This document shows positions 29,261 through 43,755 of a stretch of DNA of 64,000 nt, in pieces; position 1 is the stretch's first letter, and every line of letters starts with the position of its first letter. A program made the translations under genes and the position numbers. The notes beneath the pieces are model-generated. The model saw only the letters and a program-made list of their open reading frames with translations. It did no database searches and was not told where the DNA came from. Origin of the DNA: Apostichopus japonicus (taxonomy: Eukaryota > Echinodermata > Holothuroidea > Aspidochirotida > Stichopodidae); the NCBI RefSeq assembly GCF_037975245.1, contig NC_092570.1:11077001-11141000 (forward strand), read 5' to 3'.

Positions 29261-31900
29261 GTTCGGTCCCGATAGATCGAATGTGTTATACCGATCAATC
29301 GAACGTGCGATACCGATCAATCGAATTTTCGGTACCGATCAATCGAAGGAGCGGGACCGATCATTCGAATGTTCGGTACCGATCAATCGAATGTGTACTA
29401 TCGTTAAATCGATTGTTCGGTACCGATCAATCGAATGTACGATACCGATCAGTCGCATGTTCGGTACCCATCAATCGAATGTGTACTATCGTTAAATCGA
29501 ATGTTCGGTACCGATCAATCGAAGGTGCGGTACCGATCAATCGAATGTTCGGTACCGATCAATCGAATGTTTGGTACCGATCACTCGAATGTTCAATACC
29601 GATCAATCGAATGTGCAATACCGATCAATCGAAGGTTCGGTACCGATCAGTCGGTACCGATCAGTCGAATGTTCGGTACCGATCAATCGAATGTGTACTA
29701 TCGTTAAATCGAATGTTCGGTACCGATCAATCGAATGTACGATACCGATCAGTCGCATGTTCGGTACCCATCAATCGAATATGTACTATCGTTAAATCGA
29801 ATGTTCGGTACCGATCAATCGAAGGTGCGGTACCGATCAATCGAATGTTCGGTACCGATCAATCGAATGTTTGGTACCGATCACTCGAATGTTCAATACC
29901 GATCAATCGAATGTGCAATACCGATCAATCGAATGTTCGGTACCGATCAGTCGGTACCGATCAGTCGAATGTTCGGTACCGATCATTCGAATGTTCGGTA
30001 CCGATCAATCGAATGTGTACTATCGTTAAATCGAATTTTCGGTCCCGATCGATCGAATGTGTGATACCGATCAATCGAACGTGCGATACCGATCAATCGA
30101 ATATTCGGTACCGATCAATCGAATTTTCGGTACCGATCAATCGAAGGTGCGGTACCGATCGATCGAATGTTCGGTACCGATCGATCGAATGTGTGATACC
30201 GATCAATCGAGTGTGCGGTACCCATCAATCGAATGTTCGGTACCGATCAATCGAATGTTCGGTACCGATCGATCGAATGTGTGAAACCGATCAATCGAAT
30301 GTACGATACCGATCAATCGAATGTTCGGTACCGATCAATCGAATGTGCAATACCGATCAATCGAATGTGCAATACCGATCAATCGATTATTCGGTACTGA
30401 TCAGTCGAATATTCGGTACCGATCAATCGAATTTTCGGTACCGATCAATCGAAGGTGCGGTACCGATCATTTGAAGGTTCGGTACCGATCAATCGAATGT
30501 TTGATACCGATTAATCGAATGTTCGGTACCGATCAATCGAATGTGCGATACCGATCAATCGAATGTGCGGTACCGATCGATCGAATGTGTGATGTCGATC
30601 ATTCGAATGTACGATACCGATCAGTCACATGTTCGGTACCGATCAATCGAATGAGTACTATCGTTAAATCGAATGTTCGGTACCGATCAATCGAATGTGC
30701 AATACCGATCAATCGAATGTTCGGTACCGATCCATCGAATGTGCGGTACCGATCGATCGAATGTTCGGTACCGATCGATCGAATGTGTGATACCGATCAA
30801 TCGAATGTGCGGTACCGATCAATCGAATGTTCGGTACCGATCAATCGAATGTTTGGTACCGATCACTCTAATGTTCAATACCGATCAATCGAATGTGCAA
30901 TACCGATCAATCGAATGTTCGGTACCGATCAGTCGGTACCGATCAGTGGAATGTTCGGTACCGATCAATCGAATGTTCGGTCCCGATAGATCGAATGTGT
31001 TATACCGATCAATCGAACGTGCGATACCGATCAATCGAATTTTCGGTACCGATCAATCGAAGGAGCGGGACCGATCATTCGAATGTGCAATACCGATCAA
31101 TCGAAGGTTCGGTACCGATCAGTCGGTACCGATCATTCCAATGTTCGGTACCGATCAATCGAATGTGTACTATCGTTAAATCGAATGTTCGGTACCGATC
31201 AATCGAATGTACGATACCGATCAGTCGCATGTTCGGTACCCATCAATCGAATGTGTACTATCGTTAAATCGAATGTTCGGTACCGATCAATCGAAGGTGC
31301 GGTACCGATCATTCGAATATTCGGTACCGATCAATCGAATGTTTGGTACCGATCACTCGAATGTTCAATACCGATCAATCGAATGTGCAATACCGATCAA
31401 TCGAAGGTTCGGTACCGATCAGTCGGTACCGATCATTCGAATGTTCGGTACCGATCAATCGAATGTGTACTATCGTTAAATCGAATGTTCGGTACCGATC
31501 AATCGAATGTACGATACCGATCAGTCGCATGTTCGGTACCCATCAATCGAATGTGTACTATCGTTAAATCGAATGTTCGGTACCGATCAATCGAAGGTGC
31601 GGTACCGATCATTCGAATATTCGGTACCGATCAATCGAATGTTTGGTACCGATCACTCGAATGTTCAATACCGATCAATCGAATGTGCAATACCGATCAA
31701 TCGAATGTTCGGTACCGATCAGTCGGTACCGATCAGTCGAATGTTCGGTACCGATCATTCGAATGTTCGGTACCGATCAATCGAATGTGTACTATCGTTA
31801 AATCGAATGTTCGGTCCCGATCGATCGAATGTGTGATACCGATCAATCGAACGTGCGATACCGATCAATCGAATATTCGGTACCGATCAATCGAATTTTC
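29261..31900. repeat. 300-bp HOR zone marked by 14-bp truncated units
   Basis: The junction CAGTCGGTACCGATCAGTCG or a close form occurs at about 29,649, 29,949, 31,121, 31,421 and 31,721. Neighbours within each group are 300 bp apart (13 full units plus one 14-bp unit). The two groups are related by a 1,772-bp spacing, for example 29,435-30,284 to 31,207-32,056. A further copy of the marker lies at about 30,931. The GGTCCCGATAGATCG unit at 29,264 recurs 1,714 bp later. Confidence 0.85.
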
Positions 31901-31918
31901 GGTACCGATCAATCGAAG

Positions 31919-32666
31919 GTGCGGTACCGATCGATCGAATGTTCGGTACCGATCGATCGAATGTGTGATACCGATCAATCGAGTGTGCGGTACCCATCAA
32001 TCGAATGTTCGGTACCGATCAATCGAATGTTCGGTACCGATCGATCGAATGTGTGATACCGATCAATCGAATGTACGATACCGATCAATCGAATGTTCGG
32101 TACCGATCAATCGAATGTGCAATACCGATCAATCGAATGTGCAATACCGATCAATCGATTATTCGGTACTGATCAGTCGAATGTTCGGTACCGATCAATC
32201 GAATGTTCGGTACCGATCGATCGAATGTGTGATACCGATCAATCGAACGTGCGATACCGATCAATCGAATATTCGGTACCGATCAATCGAAGGTGCGGTA
32301 CCGATCGATCGAATGTTCGGTACCGATCGATCGAATGTGTGATACCGATCAATCGAGTGTGCGGTACCCATCAATCGAATGTTCGGTACCGATCAATCGA
32401 ATGTTCGGTACCGATCGATCGAATGTGTGATACCGATCAATCGAATGTACGATACCGATCAATCGAATGTTCGGTACCGATCAATCGAATGTGCAATACC
32501 GATCAATCGAATGTGCAATACCGATCAATCGATTATTCGGTACTGATCAGTCGAATGTTCGGTACCGATCAATCGAATGTTCGGTACCGATCGATCGAAT
32601 GTGTGATACCGATCAATCGAACATGCGATACCGATCAATCGAATATTCGGTACCGATCAATCGAAT
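31919..32666. repeat. 374-bp (17-unit) tandem duplication
   Basis: 31,919-32,292 is followed by 32,293-32,666 with the same order of variants: paired GATCGATCG units, a GAGTGTGCGGTACCCATC unit, GTACGATACC, two GTGCAA units and the ATTATTCGGTACTGATCAG unit. The copies separate at their right ends (AAGGTGCGG against ATTTTCGG). Confidence 0.85.
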
Positions 32667-32689
32667 TTTCGGTACCGATCAATCGAAGG

Positions 32690-33360
32690 TGCGGTACCGA
32701 TCATTTGAAGGTTCGGTACCGATCAATCGAATGTTTGATACCGATGAATCGAATGTTCGGTACCGATCGATCGAATGTGCGATAAAGATCAATCGAATGT
32801 GCGGTACCGATCGATCGAATGTGTGATGTCGATCAATCGAATGTACGATACCGATCAGTCGCATGGTCGGTACCGATCAATCGAATGTGTACTATCGTTA
32901 AATCGAATGTTCGGTACCGATCAATCGAATGTGCGATACCGATCAATCGAATGTGCGATACCGATCAATCGAATGTTCGGTATCGATCAATCGAATGTTC
33001 GGTACCGATCAATCGAAGGTGCGGTACCGATCATTTGAAGGTTCGGTACCGATCAATCGAATGTTTGATACCGATTAATCGAATGTTCGGTACCGATCAA
33101 TCGAATGTGCGATACCGATCAATCGAATGTGCGGTACCGATCGATCGAATGTGTGATGTCGATCAATCGAATGTACGATACCGATCAGTCGCATGGTCGG
33201 TACCGATCAATCGAATGTGTACTATCGTTAAATCGAATGTTCGGTACCGATCAATCGAATGTGCGATACCGATCAATCGAATGTGCGATACCGATCAATC
33301 GAATGTTCGGTATCGATCAATCGAATGTTCGGTACCGATCAATCGAATGTGCGGTACCGA
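32690..33360. repeat. 330-bp (15-unit) tandem pair
   Basis: About 32,690-33,020 matches 33,020-33,350 at 330-bp spacing, with the order CATTTGAAGG, GTTTGA, GTGTGATGTCG, CAGTCGCATGG and GTGTACTATCGTTAAATCG. The first copy holds GCGATAAAGATC (32,771), which the second has as GCGATACCGATC. The same order is seen near 28.3, 28.7, 35.4, 38.4, 41.4 and 45.0 kb. Confidence 0.8.
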
Positions 33361-35407
33361 TCACTCGAATGTTCAATACCGATCGATCGAATGTGCAATA
33401 CACGATCAATCGATTATTCGGTACCGATCAATCGAATGTTCGGTACCGATCAATCGAATGTTCGGTACCGATCAATCGAATGTTCGGTACCGATCGATCG
33501 AATGTGTGATACCGATCAATCGAACGTGCGATACCGATCAATCGAATATTCGGTACCGATCAATCGAATGTACGATACCGATCAGTCGCATGTTCGGTAC
33601 CGATCAATCGAATGTGTGATACCGATCAATCGAATGTGCGATACCGATCAATCGAATGTTCGGTATCGATCAATCGAATGTTCGGTATCGATCAATCGAA
33701 TGTTCGGTACCGATCAATCGAATGTGCGATACCGATCAATCGAATGTTCGGTACCAATCGATCGAATGTGTGATACCGATCAATCGAATGTGCGATACCG
33801 ATCAATCGAATGTTCCGTATCGATCAATCGAATGTGCAATACCGATCAATCGAATGTTCGGTATCGATCAATCGATTATTCGGTACCGATCAATCGAATG
33901 TTCGGTATCGATCAATCGAATGTTCGGTACCGATCGATCGAATGTGTGATATCGATCAATCGAACGTGCGATACCGATCAATCGAATATTTGGTACCGAT
34001 CAATCGAATATTCGGTACCGATCAATCGAAGGTGCGGTACCGATCAATCGAATGTGCGGTACCGATCATTTGAAGGTTCGGTACCGATCAATCGAATGTT
34101 TGATACCGATCAATCGAATGTTCGGTACCGATAAATCGAATGTGCGATACCGAACAATCGAATGTTCGGTACCGATCGATCGAATGTGTGATATCGATCA
34201 ATCGAATGTACCATACCGATCAATCGAATGTTCGGTACCGATCAATCGAATGTGCAATACCGATCAATCGAATGTTCGGTACCGATCAATCGAATGTGCT
34301 GTACCGATCAATCGAATGTTCGTTACCGATCGATCGAATGTGTGATACCGATCAATCGAATGTTCGATACCGATCAATCGAATTTTCGGTACCGATCAAT
34401 CGAAGGTGCGGTACCGATCAATCGAATGTTCGGTACCGATCAATCGAATGTTTGGTACCGATCACTCGAATGTTCAATACCGATCAATCGAATGTGCAAT
34501 ACCGATCAATCGAAGGTTCGGTACCGATCAGTCGGTACCGATCAGTCGAATGTTCGGTACCGATCATTCGAATGTTCGGTACCGATCAATCGAATGTGTG
34601 ATACCGATCAATCGAGTGTGCGGTACCCATCAATCGAATGTTCGGTACCGATCAATCGAATGTTCGGTACCGATCTATCGAATGTGTGATACCGATCAAT
34701 CGAATGTGCGATACCGATCAATCGATTGTTCGGTACCGATCAATCGAATGTGCAATACCGATCAATCGAATGTTCGGTACCGATCAATCGAATGTGCGGT
34801 ACCGATCACTCGAATGTTCAATACCGATCAATCGAAGGTGCGGTACCGATTATTTGAAGGTTCGGTACCGATCAATCGAATGTTTGATACCGATTAATCG
34901 AATGTTCGGTACCGATCAATCGAATGTGCCATACCGATCAATACCGATCGATCGAATGTTTGATGTCGATCAATCGAATGTACGATACCGATCAGTCGAA
35001 TGTTCGGTACCGATCAATCGAATGTGTACTATCGTTAAATCGAATGTTCGGTACCGATCAATCGAATGTGCGATACCGATCAGTCGCATGTTCGGTACCG
35101 ATCAATCGAATGTGTACTATCGTTAAATCGAATGTTCGGTACCGATCAATCGAATGTACGATACCGATCAGTCGCATGTTCGGTACCCATCAATCGAATG
35201 TGTACTATCGTTAAATCGAATGTTCGGTACCGATCAATCGAAGGTGCGGTACCGATCAATCGAATGTTCAATACCGATCAATCGAATGTGCAATACCGAT
35301 CAATCGAATGTTCGGTACCGATCAGTCGGTACCGATCAGTCGAATGTTCGGTACCGATCAATCGAATGTTCGGTCCCGATCGATCGAATGTGTGATACCG
35401 ATCAATC
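33361..35407. repeat. Mixed monomer zone
   Basis: Satellite units with several TATCGATC (rather than TACCGATC) variants near 33,664-33,910. A 14-bp truncated unit lies at about 34,530 and another at 35,323, and a shorter deletion junction CAATACCGATCGATCG at about 34,940. No gene, promoter or non-satellite DNA was seen. Confidence 0.78.
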
Positions 35408-36718
35408 GAATGTGCGATACCGATCAATCGAATGTGCGGTACCGATCGATCGAATGTGTGATGTCGATCAATCGAATGTACGATACCGATCAGTCGCATG
35501 GTCGGTACCGATCAATCGAATGTGTACTATCGTTAAATCGAATGTTCGGTACCGATCAATCGAATGTGCGATACCGATCAATCGAATGTGCGATACCGAT
35601 CAATCGAATGTTCGGTATCGATCAATCGAATGTTCGGTACCGATCAATCGAATGTGCGGTACCGATCACTCGAATGTTCAATACCGATCGATCGAATGTG
35701 CAATACACGATCAATCGATTATTCGGTACCGATCAATCGAATGTTCGGTACCGATCAATCGAATGTTCGGTACCGATCAATCGAATGTTCGGTACCGATC
35801 GATCGAATGTGTGATACCGATCAATCGAACGTGCGATACCGATCAATCGAATATTCGGTACCGATCAATCGAATATTCGGCCCCGATCAATCCAAGGTGC
35901 GGTACCGATCAATCGAAGGTGCGGTACCGATCATTTGAAGGTTCGGTACCGATCAATCGAATGTTTGATTCCGATCAATCGAATGTTCGGTACCGATCAA
36001 TCGAATGTGCGATACCGAACAATCGAATGTTCGGTACCGATCGATCGAATGTGTGATATCGATCAATCGAATGTACGATACCGATCAATCGAATGTTCGG
36101 TACCGATCAATCGAATGTGTGATACCGTACAATCGAATGGGCGATACCGATCAATCGAATGTGCGATACCGATCAGTCGCATGTTCGGTACCGATCAATC
36201 GAATGTGCAATACCGATCAATCGAAGGTTCGGTACCGATCAATCGAATGTGCGGTACCGATCAATCGAATGTTCAATACCGATCAATCGAATGTGCAATA
36301 CCGATCAAACGATTATTCGGTACCGATCAATCGAATGTTCGGTACCAACAATCGAATGTGCGGATTCTATCAATGGAATGTTCGGTACCGATCAATCGAA
36401 TATTCGGTACCGATCAATCGAATGTGCGGTACCGATCAATCGAATGTTCAATACCGATCAATCGAATGTGCAATACCGATCAATCGATTATTGGGTACCG
36501 ATCAATCGAATGTTCGGTACCGATCAATCGAATGTTCCGTACCGATCAATCGAATGTGTGGTACCGATCAATCAAAGGTGCGGTACCTATCATTTGAATG
36601 TTCGGTACCGATCAATCGAATGTTCGGTACCGATCGATCGAATGTGTGATACCGATCAATCGAATGTGCGGTACCGATCAATCGAATGTGCGGAACACAT
36701 TAATCGAATGTTCGGTAC
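35408..36718. repeat. Block F, copy 1
   Basis: Recurs 3,056 bp later at 38,464-39,774 with near-identity. Shared rare marks include CAATACACGATC (35,705), GTTTGATTCC, CCGTACAATCGAATGGGC, GGTACCAACAATCG with GCGGATTCTATC, and GCGGAACACATTAATCG. It differs by small changes such as CAATGGAATG near 36,371 against CAATCGAATG in the other copy. The right edge is GTTCGGTACC here against GTTCGGTCCC in copy 2. Confidence 0.88.
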
Positions 36719-38463
36719 CGATCAAACGAACGTTCGGTACCGATCACTCGAATGTTCAATTCCGATCAATCGAATGTGCAATACCGATCAATCGAATGTT
36801 CGGTACCGATCAGTCGGTACCGATCTGTCGAATGTTCGGTACCGATCAATCGAATATTCGGTACCGATCGATCGAATGTGTGATACCGATCAATCGAACG
36901 TGCGATACCGATCAATCGAATATTCGGTACCGATCAATCGAATTTTCGGTACCGATCAATCGAAGGTGCGGTACCGATCGATCGAATGTTCGGTACCGAT
37001 CGATCGAATGTGTGATACCGATCAATCGAACGTGCGATACCGATCAATCGAATATTCGGTACCGATCAATCGAATGTGCGGTACCGATTATTTGAAGGAT
37101 CGGTACCGATCAATCGAATGTTTGATACCGATTAATCGAATGTTCGGTACCGATCAATCGAATGTTCGGTCCCAATCGATCGAATGTGTGATACCGATCA
37201 ATCGAACGTGCGATACCGATCAATCGAATTTTCGGTACCGATCAATCGAAGGAGCGGGACCGATCATTCGAATGTTCGGTACCGATCAATCGAATGTGTA
37301 CTATCGTTAAATCGATTGTTCGGTACCGATCAATCGAATGTACGATACCGATCAGTCGCATGTTCGGTACCCATCAATCGAATGTGTACTATCGTTAAAT
37401 CGAATGTTCGGTACCGATCAATCGAAGGTGCGGTACCGATCAATCGAATGTTCGGTACCGATCAATCGAATGTTTGGTACCGATCACTCGAATGTTCAAT
37501 ACCGATCAATCGAATGTGCAATACCGATCAATCGAAGGTTCGGTACCGATCGGTCGGTACCGATCAGTCGAATGTTCGGTACCGATCATTCGAATGTTCG
37601 GTACCGATCAATCGAATGTGTACTATCGTTAAATCGAATGTTCGGTACCGATCAATCGAATGTACGATACCGATCAGTCGCATGTTCGGTACCCATCAAT
37701 CGAATGTGTACTATCGTTAAATCGAATGTTCGGTACCGATCAATCGAAGGTGCGGTACCGATCAATCGAATGTTCGGTACCGATCAATAGAATGTTTGGT
37801 ACCGATCACTCGAATGTGTACTATCGTTAAATCGAATGTTCGGTCCCGATCGATCGAATGTGTGATACCGATCAATCGAAGGTGCGATACCGATCAATCG
37901 AATATTCGGTACCGATCAGTCGGTACCGATCAGTCGAATTTTCGGTACCGATCATTCGAATGTTCGGTACCGATCAATCGAATGTGTACTATCGTTAAAT
38001 CGAATGTTCGGTCCCGATCGATCGAATGTGTGATACCGATCAATCGAGTGTGCGGTACCCATCAATCGAATGTTCGGTACCGATCAATCGAATGTTCGGT
38101 ACCGATCGATCGAATGTGTGATACCGATTAATCGAATGTACGATACCGATCAATCGATTGTTCGGTACCGATCAATCGAATGTGCAATACCGATCAATCG
38201 AACGTGCAATACCGATCAATCGATTATTCGGTACTGATCAGTCGAATGTTCGGTACCGATCAATCGAATGTTCGGTACCGATCAATCGAATGTGTGATAC
38301 CGATCAATCGAACGTGCGATACCGATCAATCGAATATTCGGTACCGATCAATCGAATTTTCGGTACCGATCAATCGAAGGTGCGGTACCGATCATTTGAA
38401 GGTTCGGTACCGATCAATCGAATGTTTGATACCGATTAATCGAATGTTCGGTACCGATCAATC
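36719..38463. repeat. Spacer between block F copies, partly copied from the 29-kb zone
   Basis: About 37,160-37,800 matches 29,260-29,900 (spacing 7,903 bp), including two adjacent CAGTCGCATG and CCCATCAATCG series and a 14-bp unit at about 37,551 in the altered form CGGTCGGTACC. Further 14-bp units lie at about 36,811 and 37,918. Confidence 0.78.
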
Positions 38464-39774
38464 GAATGTGCGATACCGATCAATCGAATGTGCGGTACCG
38501 ATCGATCGAATGTGTGGTGTCGATCAATCGAATGTACGATACCGATCAGTCGCATGGTCGGTACCGTTCAATCGAATGTGTACTATCGTTAAATCGAATG
38601 TTCGGTACCGATCAATCGAATGTGCGATACCGATCAATCGAATGTGCGATACCGATCAATCGAATGTTCGGTATCGATCAATCGAATGTTCGGTACCGAT
38701 CAATCGAATGTGCGGTACCGATCACTCGAATGTTCAATACCGATCGATCGAATGTGCAATACACGATCATTCGATTATTCGGTACCGATCAATCGAATGT
38801 TCGGTACCGATCAATCGAATGTTCGGTACCGATCAATCGAATGTTCGGTACCGATCGATCGAATGTGTGATACCGATCAATCGAACGTGCGATACCGATC
38901 AATCGAATATTCGGTACCGATCAATCGAATATTCGGTACCGATCAATCGAAGGTGCGGTACCGATCAATCGAAGGTGCGGTACCGATCATTTGAAGGTTC
39001 GGTACCGATCAATCGAATGTTTGATTCCGATCAATCGAATGTTCGGTACCGATCAATCGAATGTGCGATACCGAACAATCGAATGTTCGGTACCGATCGA
39101 TCGAATGTGTGATATCGATCAATCGAATGTACGATACCGATCAATCGAATGTTCGGTACCGATCAATCGAATGTGTGATACCGTACAATCGAATGGGCGA
39201 TACCGATCAATCGAATGTGCGATACCGATCAGTCGCATGTTCGGTACCGATCAATCGAATGTGCAATACCGATCAATCGAAGGTTCGGTACCGATCAATC
39301 GAATGTGCGGTACCGATCAATCGAATGTTCAATACCGATCAATCGAATGTGCAATACCGATCAAACGATTATTCGGTACCGATCAATCGAATGTTCGGTA
39401 CCAACAATCGAATGTGCGGATTCTATCAATCGAATGTTCGGTACCGATCAATCGAATATTCGGTACCGATCAATCGAATGTGCGGTACCGATCAATCGAA
39501 TGTTCAATACCGATCAATCGAATGTGCAATACCGATCAATCGATTATTGGGTACCGATCAATCGAATGTTCGGTACCGATCAATCGAATGTTCCGTACCG
39601 ATCAATCGAATGTGTGGTACCGATCAATCAAAGGTGCGGTACCTATCATTTGAATGTTCGGTACCGATCAATCGAATGTTCGGTACCGATCGATCGAATG
39701 TGTGATACCGATCAATCGAATGTGCGGTACCGATCAATCGAATGTGCGGAACACATTAATCGAATGTTCGGTCC
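38464..39774. repeat. Block F, copy 2
   Basis: Copy of 35,408-36,718. Its later part and the following kilobase (about 39,130-40,900) recur again at about 43,800-45,560 at a spacing of 4,664 bp, exactly 212 units. Confidence 0.87.
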
Positions 39775-40129
39775 CGATCGATCGAATATGTGATACCGAT
39801 CAATCGAACGTGCGATACCGATCAATCGAATATTCGGTACCGATCAATCGAATTTTCGGTACCGATCAATCGAAGGTGCGGTACCGATCGATCGAATGTT
39901 CGGTACCGATCGATCGAATGTGTGATACCGATCAATCGAGTGTGCGGTACCCATCAATCGAATGTTCGGTACCGATCAATCGAATGTTCGGTACCGATCG
40001 ATCGAATGTGTGATACCGATTAATCGAATGTACGATACCGATCAATCGATTGTTCGGTACCGATCAATCGAATGTGCAATACCGATCAATCGAATGTGCA
40101 ATACCGATCAATCGATTATTCGGTACCGA

Positions 40130-40930
40130 TCAATCGAATGTTCGGTACCGATCGATCGAATGTGTGATACCGATCAATCGAACGTGCGATACCGATCAAT
40201 CGAATATTCGGTACCGATCAATCGAATATTCGGTACCGATCAATCGAAGGTGCGGTACCGATCAATCGAAGGTGCGGTACCGATCATTTGAAGGTTCGGT
40301 ACCGATCAATCGAATGTTTGATTCCGATCAATCGAATGTTCGGTACCGATCAATCGAATGTGCGATACCGAACAATCGAATGTTCGGTACCGATCGATCG
40401 AATGTGTGATATCGATCAATCGAATGTACGATACCGATCAATCGAATGTTCGGTACCGATCAATCGAATGTGTGATACCGTACAATCGAATGGGCGATAC
40501 CGATCAATCGAATGTGCGATACCGATCAGTCGCATGTTCGGTACCGATCAATCGAATGTGCAATACCGATCAATCGAAGGTTCGGTACCGATCAATCGAA
40601 TGTGCGGTACCGATCAATCGAATGTTCAATACCGATCAATCGAATGTGCAATACCGATCAATCGATTATTGGGTACCGATCAATCGAATGTTCGGTACCG
40701 ATCAATCGAATGTTCCGTACCGATCAATCGAATGTGTGGTACCGATCAATCAAAGGTGCGGTACCTATCATTTGAATGTTCGGTACCGATCAATCGAATG
40801 TTCGGTACCGATCGATCGAATGTGTGATACCGATCAATCGAATGTGCGGTACCGATCAATCGAATGTGCGGAACACATTAATCGAATGTTCGGTCCCGAT
40901 CGATCGAATGTGTGATACCGATCAATCGAA
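40130..40930. repeat. Shortened third version of block F
   Basis: Shares with block F the order ATTCGG, AAGGTGCGG, GTTTGATTCC, GTGTGATATCG and CCGTACAATCGAATGGGC (40,288 is equivalent to 38,991, spacing 1,297 bp). It skips the AAACGATTATTCGG to GGTACCAACAATCG interval: after the CAATACC unit at about 40,650 it joins directly to ATTATTGGG. Confidence 0.78.
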
Positions 40931-43755
40931 CGTGCGGTACCGATCGATCGAATGTTCGGTACCGATCGATCGAATGTGTGATACCGATCAATCGAGTGTG
41001 CGGTACCCATCAATCGAATGTTCGGTACCGATCAATCGAATGTTCGGTACCGATCGATCGAATGTGTGATACCGATTAATCGAATGTACGATACCGATCA
41101 ATCGATTGTTCGGTACCGATCAATCGAATGTGCAATACCGATCAATCGAATGTGCAATACCGATCAATCGATTATTCGGTACTGATCAGTCGAATGTTCG
41201 GTACCGATCAATCGAATGTTCGGTACCGATCGATCGAATGTGTGATACCGATCAATCGAACGTGCGATACCGATCAATCGAATATTCGGTACCGATCAAT
41301 CGAATTTTCGGTACCGATCAATCGAAGGTGCGGTACCGATCATTTGAAGGTTCGGTACCGATCAATCGAATGTTTGATACCGATCAATCGAATGTTCGGT
41401 ACCGATCAATCGAATGTGCGATACCGATCAATCGAATGTGCGGTACCGATCGATCGAATGTGTGATGTCGATCAATCGAATGTACGATACCGATCAGTCC
41501 CATGGTCGGTACCGATCAATCGAATGTGTACTATCGTTAAATAGAATGTTCGGTACCGATCAATCGAATGTGCGATACCGATCAATCGAATGTGCGATAC
41601 CGATCAATCGAATGTTCGGTATCGATCAATCGAATGTTCGGTACCGATCACTCGAATGTTCAATACCGATCGATCGAATGTGCAATACACGATCAATCGA
41701 TTATTCGGTACCGATCAATCGAATGTTCGGTACCGATCAATCGAATGTTCGGTACCGATCAATCGAATGTTCGGTACCGATCGATCGAATGTGTGATACC
41801 GATCAATCGAACGTGCGATACCGATCAATCGAATATTCGGTACCGATCAATCGAATATTCGGTCCCGATCAATCGAAGATGCGGTACCGATCAATCGAAG
41901 GTGCGGTACCGATCATTTGAAGGTTCGGTACCGATCAATCGAATGTTTGATTCCGATCAATCGAATGTTCGGTACCGATCAATCGAATGTGCGATACCGA
42001 ACAATCGAATGTTCGGTACCGATCGATCGAATGTGTGATACCGATCAATCGAATGTACGATACCGATCAATCGAATGTTCGGTACCGATCAATCGAATGT
42101 GTGATACCGTACAATCGAATGGGCGATACCGATCAATCGAATGTGCGATACCGATCAGTCGAATGTTCGGTACCGATCAATCGAATGTGCAATACCGATC
42201 AATCGAAGGTTCGGTACCGATCAATCGAATGTGCGGTACCGATCAATCGAATGTTCAATACCGATCAATCGAATGTGCAATACCGATCAAACGATTATTC
42301 GGTACCGATCAATCGAATGTTCGGTACCAACAATCGAATGTGCGGATTCTATCAATCGAATGTTCGGTACCGATCAATCGAATATTCGGTACCGATCAAT
42401 CGTATGTGCGGTACCGATCAATCGAATGTTCAATACGGATCAATCGAATGTGCAATACCGATCAATCGATTATTGGGTACCGATCAATCGAATGTTCGTA
42501 ACCGATCAATCGAATGTTCCGTACCGATCAATCAAAGGTGCGGTACCTATCATTTGAATGTTCGGTACCGATCAATCGAATGTTCGGTACCGATCGATCG
42601 AATGTGTGATACCGATCAATCGAATGTGCGGTACCGATCAATCGAATGTGCGGAACAGATTAATCGAATGTTCGGTACCGATCAAACGAACGTTCGGTAC
42701 CGATCACTCGAATGTTCAATACCGATCAATCGAATGTGCAATACCGATCAATCGAATGTTCGGTACCGATCGATCGAATGTGTGATACCGATCAATCGAA
42801 TGTACGATACCGATCAATCGAATGTTCGGTACCGATCAATCGAATGTGTGATACCGTACAATCGAATGGGCGATACCGATCAATCGAATGTGCGATACCG
42901 ATCAGTCGCATGTTCGGTACCGATCAATCGAATGTGCAATACCGATCAATCGAAGGTTCGGTACCGATCAATCGAATGTGCGGTACCGATCAATCGAATG
43001 TTCAATACCGATCAATCGAATGTGCAATACCGATCAAACGATTATTCGGTACCGATCAATCGAATGTTCGGTACCAACAATCGAATGTGCGGATTCTATC
43101 AATCGAATGTTCGGTACCGATCAATCGAATATTCGGTACCGATCAATCGTATGTGCGGTACCGATCAATCGAATGTTCAATACGGATCAATCGAATGTGC
43201 AATACCGATCAATCGATTATTGGGTACCGATCAATCGAATGTTCGTAACCGATCAATCGAATGTTCCGTACCGATCAATCAAAGGTGCGGTACCTATCAT
43301 TTGAATGTTCGGTACCGATCAATCGAATGTTCGGTACCGATCGATCGAATGTGTGATACCGATCAATCGAATGTGCGGTACCGATCAATCGAATGTGCGG
43401 AACAGATTAATCGAATGTTCGGTACCGATCAAACGAACGTTCGGTACCGATCACTCGAATGTTCAATACCGATCAATCGAATGTGCAATACCGATCAATC
43501 GAATGTTCGGTACCGATCAGTCGGTACCGATCTGTCGAATGTTCGGTACCGATCAATCGAATATTCGGTCCCGATCGATCGAATGTGTGATACCGATCAA
43601 TCGAACGTGCGATACCGATCAATCGAATATTCGGTACCGATCAATCGAATTTTCGGTACCGATCAATCGAAGGTGCGGTACCGATCGATCGAATGTTCGG
43701 TACCGATCGATCGAATGTGTGATACCGATCAATCGAACGTGCGATACCGATCAAT
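40931..43755. repeat. Block G, copy 1 (3,608-bp period)
   Basis: Recurs at 44,539-47,363 at a spacing of 3,608 bp with very few differences. That spacing is exactly 164 times 22, but it is really 165 units: three 21-bp units, one 14-bp unit, one 10-bp unit and one 23-bp unit sum to minus 22 bp. It contains a 747-bp internal duplication. The longest stop-free frame of the window (41,987-44,317) runs through this block and is a satellite by-product. Confidence 0.9.
42015..43500. repeat. 747-bp tandem duplication nested in block G copy 1
   Basis: 42,036 onward matches 42,783 onward at a spacing of 747 bp, which is 34 units minus 1 because of the 21-bp unit GGTACCAACAATCG at about 42,327 and 43,074. 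One visible difference is CAGTCGAATG near 42,158 against CAGTCGCATG near 42,903. The pair recurs inside block G copy 2 at about 45,623-47,108, so it arose before the 3.6-kb duplication. Confidence 0.88.
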
